NCBI GenBank assembly: GCA_046483315.1
Contig: JAWODJ010000057.1
Coordinates: 1-64,000, forward strand
From: PXAP01 sp046483315
GTDB lineage: Bacteria; Bacteroidota; Bacteroidia; Bacteroidales; PUMT01
Reading direction: 5' to 3'
Length of the DNA stretch: 64,000 nucleotides
The notes beneath the pieces were generated by a model. That model was not told the origin of the DNA and did no database searches. It was given only the letters and a program-made list of their open reading frames with translations. Of the stretch, positions 17,215 to 26,279 are shown in pieces. How positions within the stretch are numbered: the first letter of the stretch is position 1; each line of letters opens with the position of its first letter. The position numbers and the translations under genes are program-made.

Positions 17215-17249
17215 TTGTTTGGTTCTTGCGCTCGCTAACCAAGCAACAA
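17215..17249 (+). repeat. Inverted repeat in the E2 leader
   Basis: TTGTTTGGTT (17215-17224) can pair with AACCAA-gc-AACAA (17237-17249): six perfect pairs next to the loop, then five more after a 1-2 nt asymmetry. It lies between the promoter and the start codon. It may be a leader regulatory hairpin. A second short pairing, GGCAG near 17278-17282 with CTGCC just before the ATG at 17303, could mask the start. I recognise no known riboswitch. Confidence 0.4.
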
Positions 17250-17302
17250 AAAGAGGGTAGAGTGTATGAAGGATTCAGGGCAGCTTAAAAAAATATCCTG
17301 CC

Positions 17303-18688
17303 ATGGCAAAAATAGAACTGTTACTCCCGGCAATGGGCGAAGGAATAATCGAGGCAACAATAACCAGGTGGCTCGTAAATGAGGGCGACCAGGTTGAAGA
17401 AGACCAGCCTTTGCTTGAAATTGCAACAGACAAGGTAGATTCAGAGATCCCTTCACCCGTTAATGGAGTCATTACAAAGATCATTATGAATGAGGGTGAG
17501 GTGCCGGCAGTAGGCAACCTGCTTGCAGAGATCGAAACAGAAAGTGAAGCCGGCGATCCCGGACGCGATAAAGTAATGAAGGAGGTTGAGCGCATTACCG
17601 GCGAAACCGCTGCAATGAAGGCTCAGCAGCCCGGTCCGGAAACCAGGAAAAAGTCAGATCCACAAGACAGGGAGAAAACAGAAACTCCGGGCAGGGGATT
17701 AAAAGAGGAGTTGCAAACAAACCGGGAAGCTTCTGAAAAAACTCAGTACACTGCAGAACTTCAAAGGCAGACAGCTTCAGGTAAATTTATGACACCGCTG
17801 GTCAGGAGCATAGCAAAAGCCGAGAATATTTCTCCCGAAGAACTTGACAACATTCAGGGAAGCGGTAAGGGAGGAAGGATAACCAGGGATGACCTTATGG
17901 CCTGGCTTAATAAAAAGGAAAAAGAAAAAACGGAAGAAAACCTGCAGGGTGTCACCCGGGAACAACCAGTTTCAACACCTGCTGAAGGAGACAGGCGTAT
18001 TGAAATGGACAGAATGAGGAAACTGATTGCATCCCGTATGGTGATATCAAAACAAACCTCACCTCATGTAACATCTTTTATTGATGCCGATGTAACTGAC
18101 ATAGTAAAATGGAGAGAAGCAAATAAAAACGAATTCCTTAAACGTGAAAACCAGAAAATAACATACACTCCTGTTTTTATTGAAGCTGCATCAAAGGCCC
18201 TGCGTGATTATCCCATGGTCAATATTTCGGTCGACGGCACAGCCATCATTGTTAAAAAAAATATCAATATTGGGATGGCCGTTGCATTGCCCGGAGGGAA
18301 CCTTATAGTACCGGTAATAAAAAATGCCGATGAAAAGAGCCTCGTGGGCCTGATAAAATCGGTGAATGATCTCGCTCAGAGAGCAAGGGACAATAAGCTT
18401 CAGCCACACGAAATCACTGGCGGTACTTTTACAATAACAAATTTCGGTACATTCGGAAACACAACAGGAACCCCAATAATAAACCAGCCTGAGGCAGCCA
18501 TACTTGGCACGGGAGCTATTATCAAAAAGCCTGTTGTAATGGAAACTGAAAACGGCGATGTCATTGCCATAAGGCATATAATGACCCTCTCCCTCTCATA
18601 CGATCACAGAGTTGTGGACGGGGCACTGGGCGGTATGTTTCTGAAGCGCCTGGCAGAGCATCTTGAAAATTTTGACTTACAGAAGTAA
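17303..18688 (+). CDS. 2-oxoacid dehydrogenase E2 (dihydrolipoamide acyltransferase)
   Basis: The E2 core moves acyl groups from lipoamide to CoA in the pyruvate, 2-oxoglutarate or branched-chain complexes. The 461 residues show one lipoyl domain with the modified Lys in EIATDKVDSEIPSP (around residue 43). A charged linker (100-155) follows, then a peripheral-subunit binding domain (FMTPLVRSIAKAENISPEE ... GSGKGGRITRDDL). The acyltransferase domain ends in the catalytic LSLSYDHRVVDGALGG. No E1 or E3 gene is nearby, so the complex must be completed elsewhere. The single lipoyl domain and overall length resemble Bacteroidota enzymes annotated as branched-chain or generic E2; the substrate stays open. 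Confidence 0.93.
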   Translation: MAKIELLLPAMGEGIIEATITRWLVNEGDQVEEDQPLLEIATDKVDSEIPSPVNGVITKIIMNEGEVPAVGNLLAEIETESEAGDPGRDKVMKEVERITGETAAMKAQQPGPETRKKSDPQDREKTETPGRGLKEELQTNREASEKTQYTAELQRQTASGKFMTPLVRSIAKAENISPEELDNIQGSGKGGRITRDDLMAWLNKKEKEKTEENLQGVTREQPVSTPAEGDRRIEMDRMRKLIASRMVISKQTSPHVTSFIDADVTDIVKWREANKNEFLKRENQKITYTPVFIEAASKALRDYPMVNISVDGTAIIVKKNINIGMAVALPGGNLIVPVIKNADEKSLVGLIKSVNDLAQRARDNKLQPHEITGGTFTITNFGTFGNTTGTPIINQPEAAILGTGAIIKKPVVMETENGDVIAIRHIMTLSLSYDHRVVDGALGGMFLKRLAEHLENFDLQK

Positions 18689-18722
18689 CCGCTGCGCTTT
18701 AACATAAAATTTTTTCATGCGT

Positions 18723-18742
18723 CTGTGTATAATTTTACACAG
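18723..18742. terminator. Possible terminator hairpin after the E2 gene
   Basis: CTGTGTA (18723-18729) pairs perfectly with TACACAG (18736-18742) across a 6-nt AT loop. It lies 35 bp after the E2 stop. What follows on the plus strand is A-rich rather than T-rich, so an intrinsic terminator is doubtful, but it separates two transcription units. Confidence 0.35.
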
Positions 18743-18755
18743 AAAAAAATTTATG

Positions 18756-18763
18756 TATATTTG
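18756..18763 (+). promoter_or_regulatory. -7 promoter box of the PD40 gene pair
   Basis: TATATTTG is an exact TAnnTTTG match. About 20 nt upstream only TTTTA occurs, so the -33 box is imperfect. It would give a leader of roughly 95 nt before the first PD40-protein gene at 18864. Confidence 0.45.
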
Positions 18764-18863
18764 TTAATGAAAATTTATCCGGATATGTTTTGATCATTTT
18801 CAGCTATTATCATCTGAAAGCACCGGCCTCTTTTTTTATGATATTCAGTATTATCCTATTTAC

Positions 18864-21308
18864 ATGAACAGATTCCTGACTCTTCTTTTAGCCGGATCAA
18901 TTTTTGCCAGCAAGGCAGGTGCGCAAATCTATTCCCAGCTTTACTCAGGTAAGCAGGAAATGTTCCTGGAAGCCGAATCATATCATCTGTTTGAAGAATA
19001 TAACGAAGCACTGCCCCTTTACCTGGAATTGCTCAAAGATGACCCCGGAAACGCTTTTCTTAACTACAGGGCAGGCTCCTGCTATTTAAATATTCCCGGG
19101 GAAAAAGAGACGGCAATAGAATATCTTGAGAAAGCCGCTGAAGATACAGACAGCCGTGACCGCCGCCCTACATACCGCACTACAAAAGCTCCCCTTGATG
19201 CTCTGTTTTACCTGGGCAATGCTTATCATATCAATTACCAGTTTGAAGAAGCCCTTGAGATGTATTATCAGTTCAGGGAAAAAATTGACCTTTCGACCTA
19301 TAAAATTGAAATTGTAGATGAACATATTATGGCAACAAAAAATGCCATAAGCAGTACGGAAGATCCCCTGTTTTTTCTCCGGGAGAATCTGGGTGAAAGA
19401 ATCAACACCAGGTTTTCAGAGACCAATCCCGTGGTGTCGGGCAATAAACAAACGCTTGTCTTCACCAGGAAACTGCAGTTCTACGACGGGGTATTCTTTT
19501 CCCGGAAAACAGATGAAGGAGAATGGTCATGGCCCATGGAAATAACTCCCCAGATTGGCAGTGACGGAGATTGCTATCCCGTTTCACTTTCGTATGACGG
19601 AACAGAGTTATATCTGTATAAATCGGATGATCTGGTTGGCAATATCTATGTCAGCAGTTTTTCGGGGGACCGGTGGACACCAGTAAAAAAACTGAACGAA
19701 AATATCAATACCGGATACTGGGAATCTCATGCCTGTGTTTCCCGAAATGACAGCATTCTCTACTTTACAAGCAACAGGCCCGGTGGTTTCGGCGGACTCG
19801 ATATATACGTTTCAAGAAGAAATACTAACGGTGAATGGGAACAGGCGAAAAACCTGGGGGAGGTTATAAATACCCCCTACAATGAAGATACACCGTTTAT
19901 CACAGAAGACGGCAGAACATTATACTTTAGTTCATACGGACATTACAATATAGGAGGATATGATGTTTTTTACTCAACAAAAACAGAAGAAGGGGAATGG
20001 TTACCACCACTGAACGCCGGATATGGCATTAATACCCCCGACGACGACATGTTTTTCAATCCGTTGGAAAACGGTATCTATGCTTTCGTATCAAAATTTG
20101 ATGATGATGGTTTTGGTGGCACAGATATCTATGTTTATGAATTCTTTTCAGATGCCCATCCAAGGAAATTCACTCTCAAAGGAGTTATGTCAAGGCAGGA
20201 CGGGATGCATACCGGCACGGAAGCAAAAATCAGCGTTCTGGATCCTGAAACCGGTGACACCATTTCGTCTGTAAGGCCACACCAGATAACCGGCGAATAT
20301 GAGATGGAGGTAAAAGCAGGTAACTGGGAACTGGTATTCAGTGAGAAAGGTCATGATGATATAGTTAAACCCCTCATGCTGCCAACAGACAGGGAGGATC
20401 CGGAAATAAAGCTTGATGCGAGGCTGGAAAGAACAGAGCCGGAATTACCCCCGCTCACTGAAATAATCACCGACAGGATAATATTGCCCGAAGAGACCCT
20501 GCCGGAAAAAACGCTGGGTATAAAACAACATAAATACCGTGTAACAGAAGATGATAATGTCAGAATAGAGATGAGACTGGAGCACAACACCATACTCGAG
20601 ACAGAAAAATACGTTGACGGTAATCTCATCAGCACTGAAAAAATTAATGTGACCAGAAGAAGGTTCAACTATGACTATGAGCCCCTGCCGGGTGAAAATG
20701 TTCTGATATTCAGGTATACCGATCCGGAGGGTGATATCGTCACCGACCGCGTGGTTATCAGCTTTCATCCACCTGTTGCTGAAGAATTTGTTGAAGATGC
20801 TGAAACCAGAGAGCTGGATTCCCTTATTAATGAGATGCTGAAAACGGCACCTGCAGGTATGCGTCAGCTCCTGCTTGGCATAGATCCCGACACCACAGGT
20901 ATAATGTCCCCCGGCCAGCTGGCGGAGTTCCTTGTGGAGCAATCGGCATTTTATGAGTATAACGAATTATACCCGGACACCGAAGCATTAATAAAGGCTT
21001 TGATTCCGGTTGTTTCAGATGAGATGGCCGCCTTCCTGAACAATATTATAACTGAAGGGTATCTGCCCGATACAACTGAAGAGCTGATTCAGCTGTTGAT
21101 TGACAGAAGTGGTGAGTACGGATATGACAAATGGGAAATACTCGATGCACTGGTTGAAATTGCCGGAAAAGATGCTCCGGTATCTGCTGAAGAAGTGGAA
21201 GAACCTGCAGACGGACGTATTAAACCGGTATGGTGGATACTGCTGCTTGTACTCATAATGGTGGCAGCCCTGTATCTTAAAAATCGAAACATTAAGAATA
21301 AAAAATAA
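18864..21308 (+). CDS. TPR/PD40 envelope protein with C-terminal membrane anchor
   Basis: An 814-residue exported protein. It has a signal peptide (MNRFLTLLLAGSIFASKAGA), TPR-like helices at about 30-165, then PD40/WD40-like blades at about 190-430 (YFTSNRPGGFGGLDIYVS, LYFSSYGHYNIGGYDVFYS). A carboxypeptidase-regulatory-like beta domain follows at about 435-500, then an acidic proline-rich linker and a helical region. The end is a single membrane segment (WWILLLVLIMVAALYL) with a basic tail KNRNIKNKK. The order TPR, PD40, regulatory-like domain is that of the type IX secretion protein PorE, but the OmpA domain is replaced by the membrane anchor. The topology suggests a periplasmic body held in the inner membrane. 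The next gene, 23 bp downstream, is a paralogue that has the OmpA domain. Confidence 0.82.
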   Translation: MNRFLTLLLAGSIFASKAGAQIYSQLYSGKQEMFLEAESYHLFEEYNEALPLYLELLKDDPGNAFLNYRAGSCYLNIPGEKETAIEYLEKAAEDTDSRDRRPTYRTTKAPLDALFYLGNAYHINYQFEEALEMYYQFREKIDLSTYKIEIVDEHIMATKNAISSTEDPLFFLRENLGERINTRFSETNPVVSGNKQTLVFTRKLQFYDGVFFSRKTDEGEWSWPMEITPQIGSDGDCYPVSLSYDGTELYLYKSDDLVGNIYVSSFSGDRWTPVKKLNENINTGYWESHACVSRNDSILYFTSNRPGGFGGLDIYVSRRNTNGEWEQAKNLGEVINTPYNEDTPFITEDGRTLYFSSYGHYNIGGYDVFYSTKTEEGEWLPPLNAGYGINTPDDDMFFNPLENGIYAFVSKFDDDGFGGTDIYVYEFFSDAHPRKFTLKGVMSRQDGMHTGTEAKISVLDPETGDTISSVRPHQITGEYEMEVKAGNWELVFSEKGHDDIVKPLMLPTDREDPEIKLDARLERTEPELPPLTEIITDRIILPEETLPEKTLGIKQHKYRVTEDDNVRIEMRLEHNTILETEKYVDGNLISTEKINVTRRRFNYDYEPLPGENVLIFRYTDPEGDIVTDRVVISFHPPVAEEFVEDAETRELDSLINEMLKTAPAGMRQLLLGIDPDTTGIMSPGQLAEFLVEQSAFYEYNELYPDTEALIKALIPVVSDEMAAFLNNIITEGYLPDTTEELIQLLIDRSGEYGYDKWEILDALVEIAGKDAPVSAEEVEEPADGRIKPVWWILLLVLIMVAALYLKNRNIKNKK

Positions 21309-21331
21309 AGGTCATTACAAAAACTGCTGAA

Positions 21332-23356
21332 ATGCGGCTTATTATAACAGGTGTGGTATTCATCTCTATTATTGCCGTACAAGCAAAAGCACAATTGCAG
21401 TCACAGCCTTCCGGAGCTTTCGAAGAGGCTTATGAATTCCTTGAGTACGGTGAATATACCGAAGCCCTGCCTCTTTTTCTTTCACTCTACAGGGAAGAAA
21501 AAAACAATTATTATCTCAGTTATCTTACAGGTGTAAGCTACCTTAATATTGAAGGGCAAAAACAGAGAGCACTGCCTTATCTTGAAGAAGCGGCAGAGAA
21601 TATTTCACTCAGCCACAAAACCGGGAGATTTGATGAAAAATCAGCCCCGGCAGAATGTTTGTATTATCTGGGAGTTGCTTACCGGTTGGCATACAGGTTT
21701 GAAGAGTCGGAAGCCAGCTTTGTGCAATTGAAAAATATACTTGAAGACAGGTACGATATGAGCATAGCGGACAGGGAAGCCGGGATAACAAGAAATGCTG
21801 CAATGTTTTATAATAACAGGGAGAGTATCGTTATAAAAGACAATCATGATCTGCCTGCAACTGATCCCCTGCACAGGAACATCATTATTAGCGGCGATGA
21901 ATCGACACTGGTATACACAGAGCCACAAAAATTTTATGATGCGGTTTACTTTGCCATAAATAATGGAAATGAATGGTCATCACCCCTGAACATAACAATG
22001 CAGATAGGATCGGACGGACTGGCTTATCCGGCGGCACTCTCATTTGACGGGAGCAAATTATATCTATACCAGTATGACGGGTTTTCAAATACCAATCTCT
22101 ATGTAAGCAGCCGGGAAAATGACAGATGGTCTGCAATGAAAAAACTGAATGAGAATATAAATTCGAAAGGCTTTGAACAACATGCATCGGTAACCAGAGA
22201 CGGAGGCACAATATATTTTGCCAGCAACCGCCTTTCAGGAAAAGGCGGATTTGACATTTATCGTTCGAACCTGGATGAGGACAAAGATTGGGGACCGGCC
22301 GAAAACCTGGGCTACCCGGTTAATTCAAGGTATGACGATTCCTTTCCGTTTATCAGTCCGGATGGTAAAACTTTATTCTTCAGTTCAGAAGGACATACCA
22401 CAATGGGCGGATATGATATTTTTGTCACGCATCAAACCGGCAACGGAGACTGGTCTCCACCCAGGAACCTCGGTTACCCTGTAAATACACCTGACGACGA
22501 CTCATTCCTGATACCACTGGAAGATGAGGATTATGCATACATCAATTTAAGGGAAGAGGGAAATAATGATATCAGGAATTTACATAAAATACACTCTTTC
22601 GATATAAGCATGCCGGCTGCTTCCATTCTTACGATTAATCCCACCTTTGAATCAGATAAATACGGCGACAGCCTCATTGTAAATATTCTGGTACGGCCCG
22701 AAGATAACCCCGACAGCATTTTATTGCATTCATCTGCAACCCCCGGAAAGGATCACAACTATGAACTGACAAGTGGTGATTACCTGGTTAATTTATCTTC
22801 ACCCGGCCATTACACGGATTCCTTTTCATTATCAATACCCGAATATTATCCGGAAGAACAATATTTTATTTCAGCCGAACTCAGGATGATTGAACCGGCT
22901 GCAGAAATACCCGGTCATACCGGAAAAACAATTGATACCGTAATCATAGAGATCCCGCCGGTGTTTTTTGGCTTCGACAGCCACGATCTGAACAGGCAGT
23001 CACTTGCCATAATCTCCGAAGTAGCTGGTTTTATGGATGAATATATGGATGTAAGTGTCGATCTGAGAGGTTATACCGATGCCATGGGGCCGGCAGCTTA
23101 TAACAAATACCTTGCAGGCCTCCGTGCAAAGGCCGTTGAAGATGCACTGACAAAGACAGACGTGGATAAAAGCCGTATCACAATCACTGCCGTGGGAATG
23201 GATAATTACATAGCAAGGAATATCACTGCAGAAGGCCGCGACAATCCTGAAGGAAGAAAATATAACAGGCGTGTTGAGTTTGTATTCGGGAACTTACCTC
23301 CAGACATAAAGATCATAGATAAACCGGATATACCTGAATATCTCAAAAACTACTGA
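21332..23356 (+). CDS. PorE-like TPR/PD40/OmpA protein
   Basis: A 674-residue exported paralogue of the preceding product. A signal peptide ends at VQAKAQ, TPR-like repeats cover about 25-165, and PD40 blades cover about 180-420 (ASNRLSGKGGFDIYRS, FSSEGHTTMGGYDIFV). A short beta domain lies around 430-520. A C-terminal OmpA-like peptidoglycan-binding domain starts near 545 (FFGFDSHDLN, RGYTDAMGPAAYNKYL, RKYNRRVEF) with the Asp and Arg that bind diaminopimelate. The architecture equals PorE, the T9SS component linking the PorK/PorN ring region to peptidoglycan, though related OmpA/PD40 proteins with other roles are abundant in this phylum. It is in an operon with the gene before it and, 2 bp later, the acetyltransferase gene. 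Confidence 0.82.
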   Translation: MRLIITGVVFISIIAVQAKAQLQSQPSGAFEEAYEFLEYGEYTEALPLFLSLYREEKNNYYLSYLTGVSYLNIEGQKQRALPYLEEAAENISLSHKTGRFDEKSAPAECLYYLGVAYRLAYRFEESEASFVQLKNILEDRYDMSIADREAGITRNAAMFYNNRESIVIKDNHDLPATDPLHRNIIISGDESTLVYTEPQKFYDAVYFAINNGNEWSSPLNITMQIGSDGLAYPAALSFDGSKLYLYQYDGFSNTNLYVSSRENDRWSAMKKLNENINSKGFEQHASVTRDGGTIYFASNRLSGKGGFDIYRSNLDEDKDWGPAENLGYPVNSRYDDSFPFISPDGKTLFFSSEGHTTMGGYDIFVTHQTGNGDWSPPRNLGYPVNTPDDDSFLIPLEDEDYAYINLREEGNNDIRNLHKIHSFDISMPAASILTINPTFESDKYGDSLIVNILVRPEDNPDSILLHSSATPGKDHNYELTSGDYLVNLSSPGHYTDSFSLSIPEYYPEEQYFISAELRMIEPAAEIPGHTGKTIDTVIIEIPPVFFGFDSHDLNRQSLAIISEVAGFMDEYMDVSVDLRGYTDAMGPAAYNKYLAGLRAKAVEDALTKTDVDKSRITITAVGMDNYIARNITAEGRDNPEGRKYNRRVEFVFGNLPPDIKIIDKPDIPEYLKNY

Positions 23357-23358
23357 CC

Positions 23359-23898
23359 TTGGACATTCTCACAGGAACAAAAATAAAGTTAAGGGCGCTG
23401 GAGCCATCAGATATTGATCTGCTTTACAGCTGGGAAAATAACTCGGACATATGGCGTGTCAGCAATACCCTTGTACCTTTCTCAAAATTTGTGCTTGAAA
23501 AATATATTGCAGACTCGCACATGGATATCTTTCAGGCCAAACAGTTAAGGCTGATCATTGATTATACCGGTTCCAAACCTGCCGAAACAGTAGGTGCAAT
23601 AGACCTGTATGATTTTGATCCCATCAACAGAAGAGCCGGCACAGGAATACTGATAAGCGAAGAAAAATACAGAAACCGCGGATTTGCAACAGAGGCATTG
23701 AAGTTACTTATCAATTACTCATTTACCATTCTGCAGCTTCACCAGCTGTTTTGCTACATAGACTGCGACAACAAGATAAGTCTGAGACTTTTCGAGCAGC
23801 TCAGGTTTAAGATGACAGGAGAGAAAAAGGACTGGAACAGAACTCCCGGGGGGTGGAAAAGTGAATTTATGCTGCAGCTTATCAATCCCGATTCCTGA
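23359..23898 (+). CDS. GNAT N-acetyltransferase (RimJ/SpeG-like)
   Basis: A 179-residue acetyltransferase of the GNAT superfamily. KLRALEPSDIDLLYSWENN at the start and IDLYDFDPINRRAGTGILI lead into the acetyl-CoA motif A, YRNRGFATEALKLL, followed by LHQLFCYIDCDNKISLRLFEQLRF. This resembles RimJ/RimL or spermidine acetyltransferases. The start is TTG at 23359, two bases after the upstream stop; this keeps the N-terminus at family length and no ATG is in a suitable place. Translation is probably coupled to the OmpA-protein gene. The acceptor is unknown. Confidence 0.88.
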   Translation: MDILTGTKIKLRALEPSDIDLLYSWENNSDIWRVSNTLVPFSKFVLEKYIADSHMDIFQAKQLRLIIDYTGSKPAETVGAIDLYDFDPINRRAGTGILISEEKYRNRGFATEALKLLINYSFTILQLHQLFCYIDCDNKISLRLFEQLRFKMTGEKKDWNRTPGGWKSEFMLQLINPDS

Positions 23899-23918
23899 AC
23901 CAGCTACGGCCAAAGATG

Positions 23919-24380
23919 TTAAAGGAAGTTTGCCGGATCATAATCCGGTATATCCCTCACGAACTCCCATGATCCGGCCTTATGGTCCAGCTTCGCACAA
24001 TAGTGGGCCAGCCCGTTGCTCACAACAAGATACTCTGCCTTCATATCCAGATTATATCGCGCCGCCTGGTCAAAAACTATCTGTGATATCTTCACACCGG
24101 GTGCTTTACATTCAACAATCACCAAAGGCTTACCCTGCCTGGAAAAGAGAACAATATCAGCTCTTTTTTCCATCCTCTGTATTTTAAGTCGCATTTCAAC
24201 TGCAATCAATGAGGCGGGATATTTTTTATCCCTGACCAGCCAGGTAATAAAATTCTGTCTTACCCACTCTTCAGGAGTCAAAACAACATACCGTTTTCGT
24301 ATATTGTCAAAAATATATTTTCTTTGCCCTTCAGATTTTATTTTGAAAGAATATTCCGGTAAATTTAATGATTGCATCAT
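23919..24380 (-). CDS. Stand-alone HsdR_N (PD-(D/E)XK fold) protein
   Basis: A roughly 153-residue protein matching the N-terminal nuclease-fold domain of type I restriction subunit R, but with no helicase part and no hsdM or hsdS nearby. The PD-(D/E)XK core is visible as KRADIVLFSRQGKPLVIVECKAPG: Asp on one strand, then E-x-K on the next. ATG codons at 24380 and 24377 are likely starts; a GTG at 24386 is also possible. It is divergent from the AMP nucleosidase and holA genes, a neighbourhood I associate with Bacteroidota, which suggests a conserved housekeeping role in DNA metabolism and not restriction. That role is inference. Confidence 0.82.
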   Translation of the reverse strand: MMQSLNLPEYSFKIKSEGQRKYIFDNIRKRYVVLTPEEWVRQNFITWLVRDKKYPASLIAVEMRLKIQRMEKRADIVLFSRQGKPLVIVECKAPGVKISQIVFDQAARYNLDMKAEYLVVSNGLAHYCAKLDHKAGSWEFVRDIPDYDPANFL

Positions 24381-24387
24381 TTCCACG

Positions 24388-24395
24388 TAATTTTG
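24388..24395 (+). promoter_or_regulatory. -7 promoter box of the AMP nucleosidase-holA unit
   Basis: TAATTTTG is an exact -7 match, with TTTA 20 nt upstream in place of TTTG. On the other strand CAAATATA (24423-24430, read TATATTTG) is a candidate -7 box for the divergent nuclease-fold gene, so the 60-bp interval may hold back-to-back promoters. Confidence 0.5.
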
Positions 24396-24437
24396 TGCTG
24401 ATCACGGTCCGCTGACACAAAACAAATATATAAAGAT

Positions 24438-25208
24438 ATGAAGACAAAAGAGGAGATAGTTTATAACTGGCTTCCCAGATATACAGGCAACCCGCTTAAA
24501 AATTTCACCAAACATGTTTTGCTCACCAATTTCAGCAACTACCTGGAGATATTTGCAAAGATGTATGATGTCCCGGTAATCGGAAAGAACAACCCCATGC
24601 CATGTGCGGTGGGTAATGATATAACCATTATCAATATTGGCATGGGCAGTGCGAATGCTGCTACAATAATGGACCTGCTCAGTGCAGTTGATCCAAAAGC
24701 AGTCCTGTTTCTTGGAAAATGCGGCGGACTAAAACCGAAGAATAAGCTGGGAGATCTTATTCTGCCCATTGCCGCGATAAGAAGTGAGGGAACATCAGAC
24801 GATTACCTGCCTCCTGAAGTTCCCGCCCTGCCGGCCTTTAACCTTCAAAGGGCGGTATCGTCGGCCATTGTGCAGGCTGAACGAGATTACTATACCGGCA
24901 CCGTATTCACAACAAATAAAAGGGTATGGGAATATGATGAAAGATTCAAGAGATATCTCCAGAAAACAAGGGCAATGGCAATTGATATGGAAACAGCCAC
25001 CATCTTCATTGTAGGATTTGCCAATGGTATTCCATCGGGAGCTCTTTTGCTGGTTTCCGACCAGCCTATGATCTCAACCGGTATAAAAACATCGGAAAGC
25101 GACAAAAGGGTAACCGAACTTTTTGTAAAAGACCATTTGAATATTGGCATTAATGCCCTGCGCGAAATAATAAACCATTCGGCATCGGTCAAGCATCTTA
25201 AATTCTAA
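24438..25208 (+). CDS. amn: AMP nucleosidase
   Basis: Hydrolyses AMP to adenine and ribose 5-phosphate. This is the short 256-residue form found in Bacteroidota, a nucleoside phosphorylase-like (PNP_UDP) fold without the N-terminal domain of E. coli Amn. Visible blocks are INIGMGSANAATIMDLL, VLFLGKCGGLK, the substrate region AIDMETATIFIVGF and LLLVSDQPM with the catalytic Asp. The first gene of a plus-strand run, it is followed 4 bp later by holA. The gene symbol follows family annotation, although related enzymes may act on other nucleotides. Confidence 0.9.
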   Translation: MKTKEEIVYNWLPRYTGNPLKNFTKHVLLTNFSNYLEIFAKMYDVPVIGKNNPMPCAVGNDITIINIGMGSANAATIMDLLSAVDPKAVLFLGKCGGLKPKNKLGDLILPIAAIRSEGTSDDYLPPEVPALPAFNLQRAVSSAIVQAERDYYTGTVFTTNKRVWEYDERFKRYLQKTRAMAIDMETATIFIVGFANGIPSGALLLVSDQPMISTGIKTSESDKRVTELFVKDHLNIGINALREIINHSASVKHLKF

Positions 25209-25212
25209 CCAA

Positions 25213-26217
25213 ATGACAGTCCGCGAAATAATCAATGAACTAAGAACAAAGAATTACCGGCCAGTATACCTGTTGCACGGTCAGGAGCCATATTACATAG
25301 ATATGGTAACCGATTATATGATAAAAAATGTTCTGAACGAAGAAGAGAGGGCATTTAACCAGACTATATTTTACGGTAAAGATACGGATGTGGTGACTGT
25401 GATAAACGCTGCCCGAAAATTTCCCATGATGGCCAGTCATCAGCTGATAGTTTTAAAAGAAGCCCGTCAGATGAGGGAAATTGACAGGCTTGCTGTTTAC
25501 GCTGCCAACCCCCTTAAATCAACAATTCTGGTAATTAACTACAAACATGACTCATACGATAAAAGAAAAAAACTTTACAAAGCTATACAAGGCTCCGGCG
25601 GTGCATTGATGGAATCGCCGAAACTTTATGAAAATAAGATACCGGACTGGATCACATCCTGGCTCAAAAGCAGGGATTGCACCATCGATCCAGATGCATC
25701 CAATCTGCTTGTCGAATACCTGGGCAATGACCTGGGCAAAATAGCCAATGAACTGGAAAAGCTTATTATCTCCCTGCCTGAAGATGACAGAAGAATTACA
25801 ACACCGGGTATTGAAAGAAATATCGGAATAAGCAAAGACTACAATAATTTTGAATTGCAAAAGGCACTGGGACAAAAGAATGTACTTAAGGCAAACCAGA
25901 TAATCAATTATTTTGGCAAAAACCAGAAAAATAACCCGGTCACACTTACTATCACATCACTGTTCTTTTATTTCAGCAAGATATTCATTTACCATTTTAC
26001 TGAAAACAAATCCAGGGGGAACCTTGCCGCCACACTGAAGGTGAATCCTTACTTTGTTCATGAATATGAGCAGGCGGCAAAGAAATACAATCCACGGCAA
26101 ACGGCCGGGATAATATCCCTGTTGAGGGAATACGATATGCGGTCAAAAGGCTACGGAAATGTTTCAGCCAGTGAGGGTGATCTGCTCAAAGAACTGATTT
26201 TCAAAATTCTGCACTAA
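25213..26217 (+). CDS. holA: DNA polymerase III delta subunit
   Basis: HolA is the clamp-loader wrench that opens the beta sliding clamp. The 334 residues show the family start YRPVYLLHGQEPYYIDMVTDYM (a degenerate P-loop region), then the AAA+-like core with KSTILVINYKHDSYDKRKKLYKA. The C-terminal collar domain has SKDYNNFELQKALGQKNVLKANQI and the KYNPRQTAGIISLLREYDMRSKG helix. It begins 4 bp after the AMP nucleosidase stop, so the two are co-translated. Length is normal. Confidence 0.94.
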   Translation: MTVREIINELRTKNYRPVYLLHGQEPYYIDMVTDYMIKNVLNEEERAFNQTIFYGKDTDVVTVINAARKFPMMASHQLIVLKEARQMREIDRLAVYAANPLKSTILVINYKHDSYDKRKKLYKAIQGSGGALMESPKLYENKIPDWITSWLKSRDCTIDPDASNLLVEYLGNDLGKIANELEKLIISLPEDDRRITTPGIERNIGISKDYNNFELQKALGQKNVLKANQIINYFGKNQKNNPVTLTITSLFFYFSKIFIYHFTENKSRGNLAATLKVNPYFVHEYEQAAKKYNPRQTAGIISLLREYDMRSKGYGNVSASEGDLLKELIFKILH

Positions 26218-26279
26218 CAGATTATTACATGATTCTGAAAACTTTGTTTTATTCACTTTTATTAAATTAACCTGTACTT

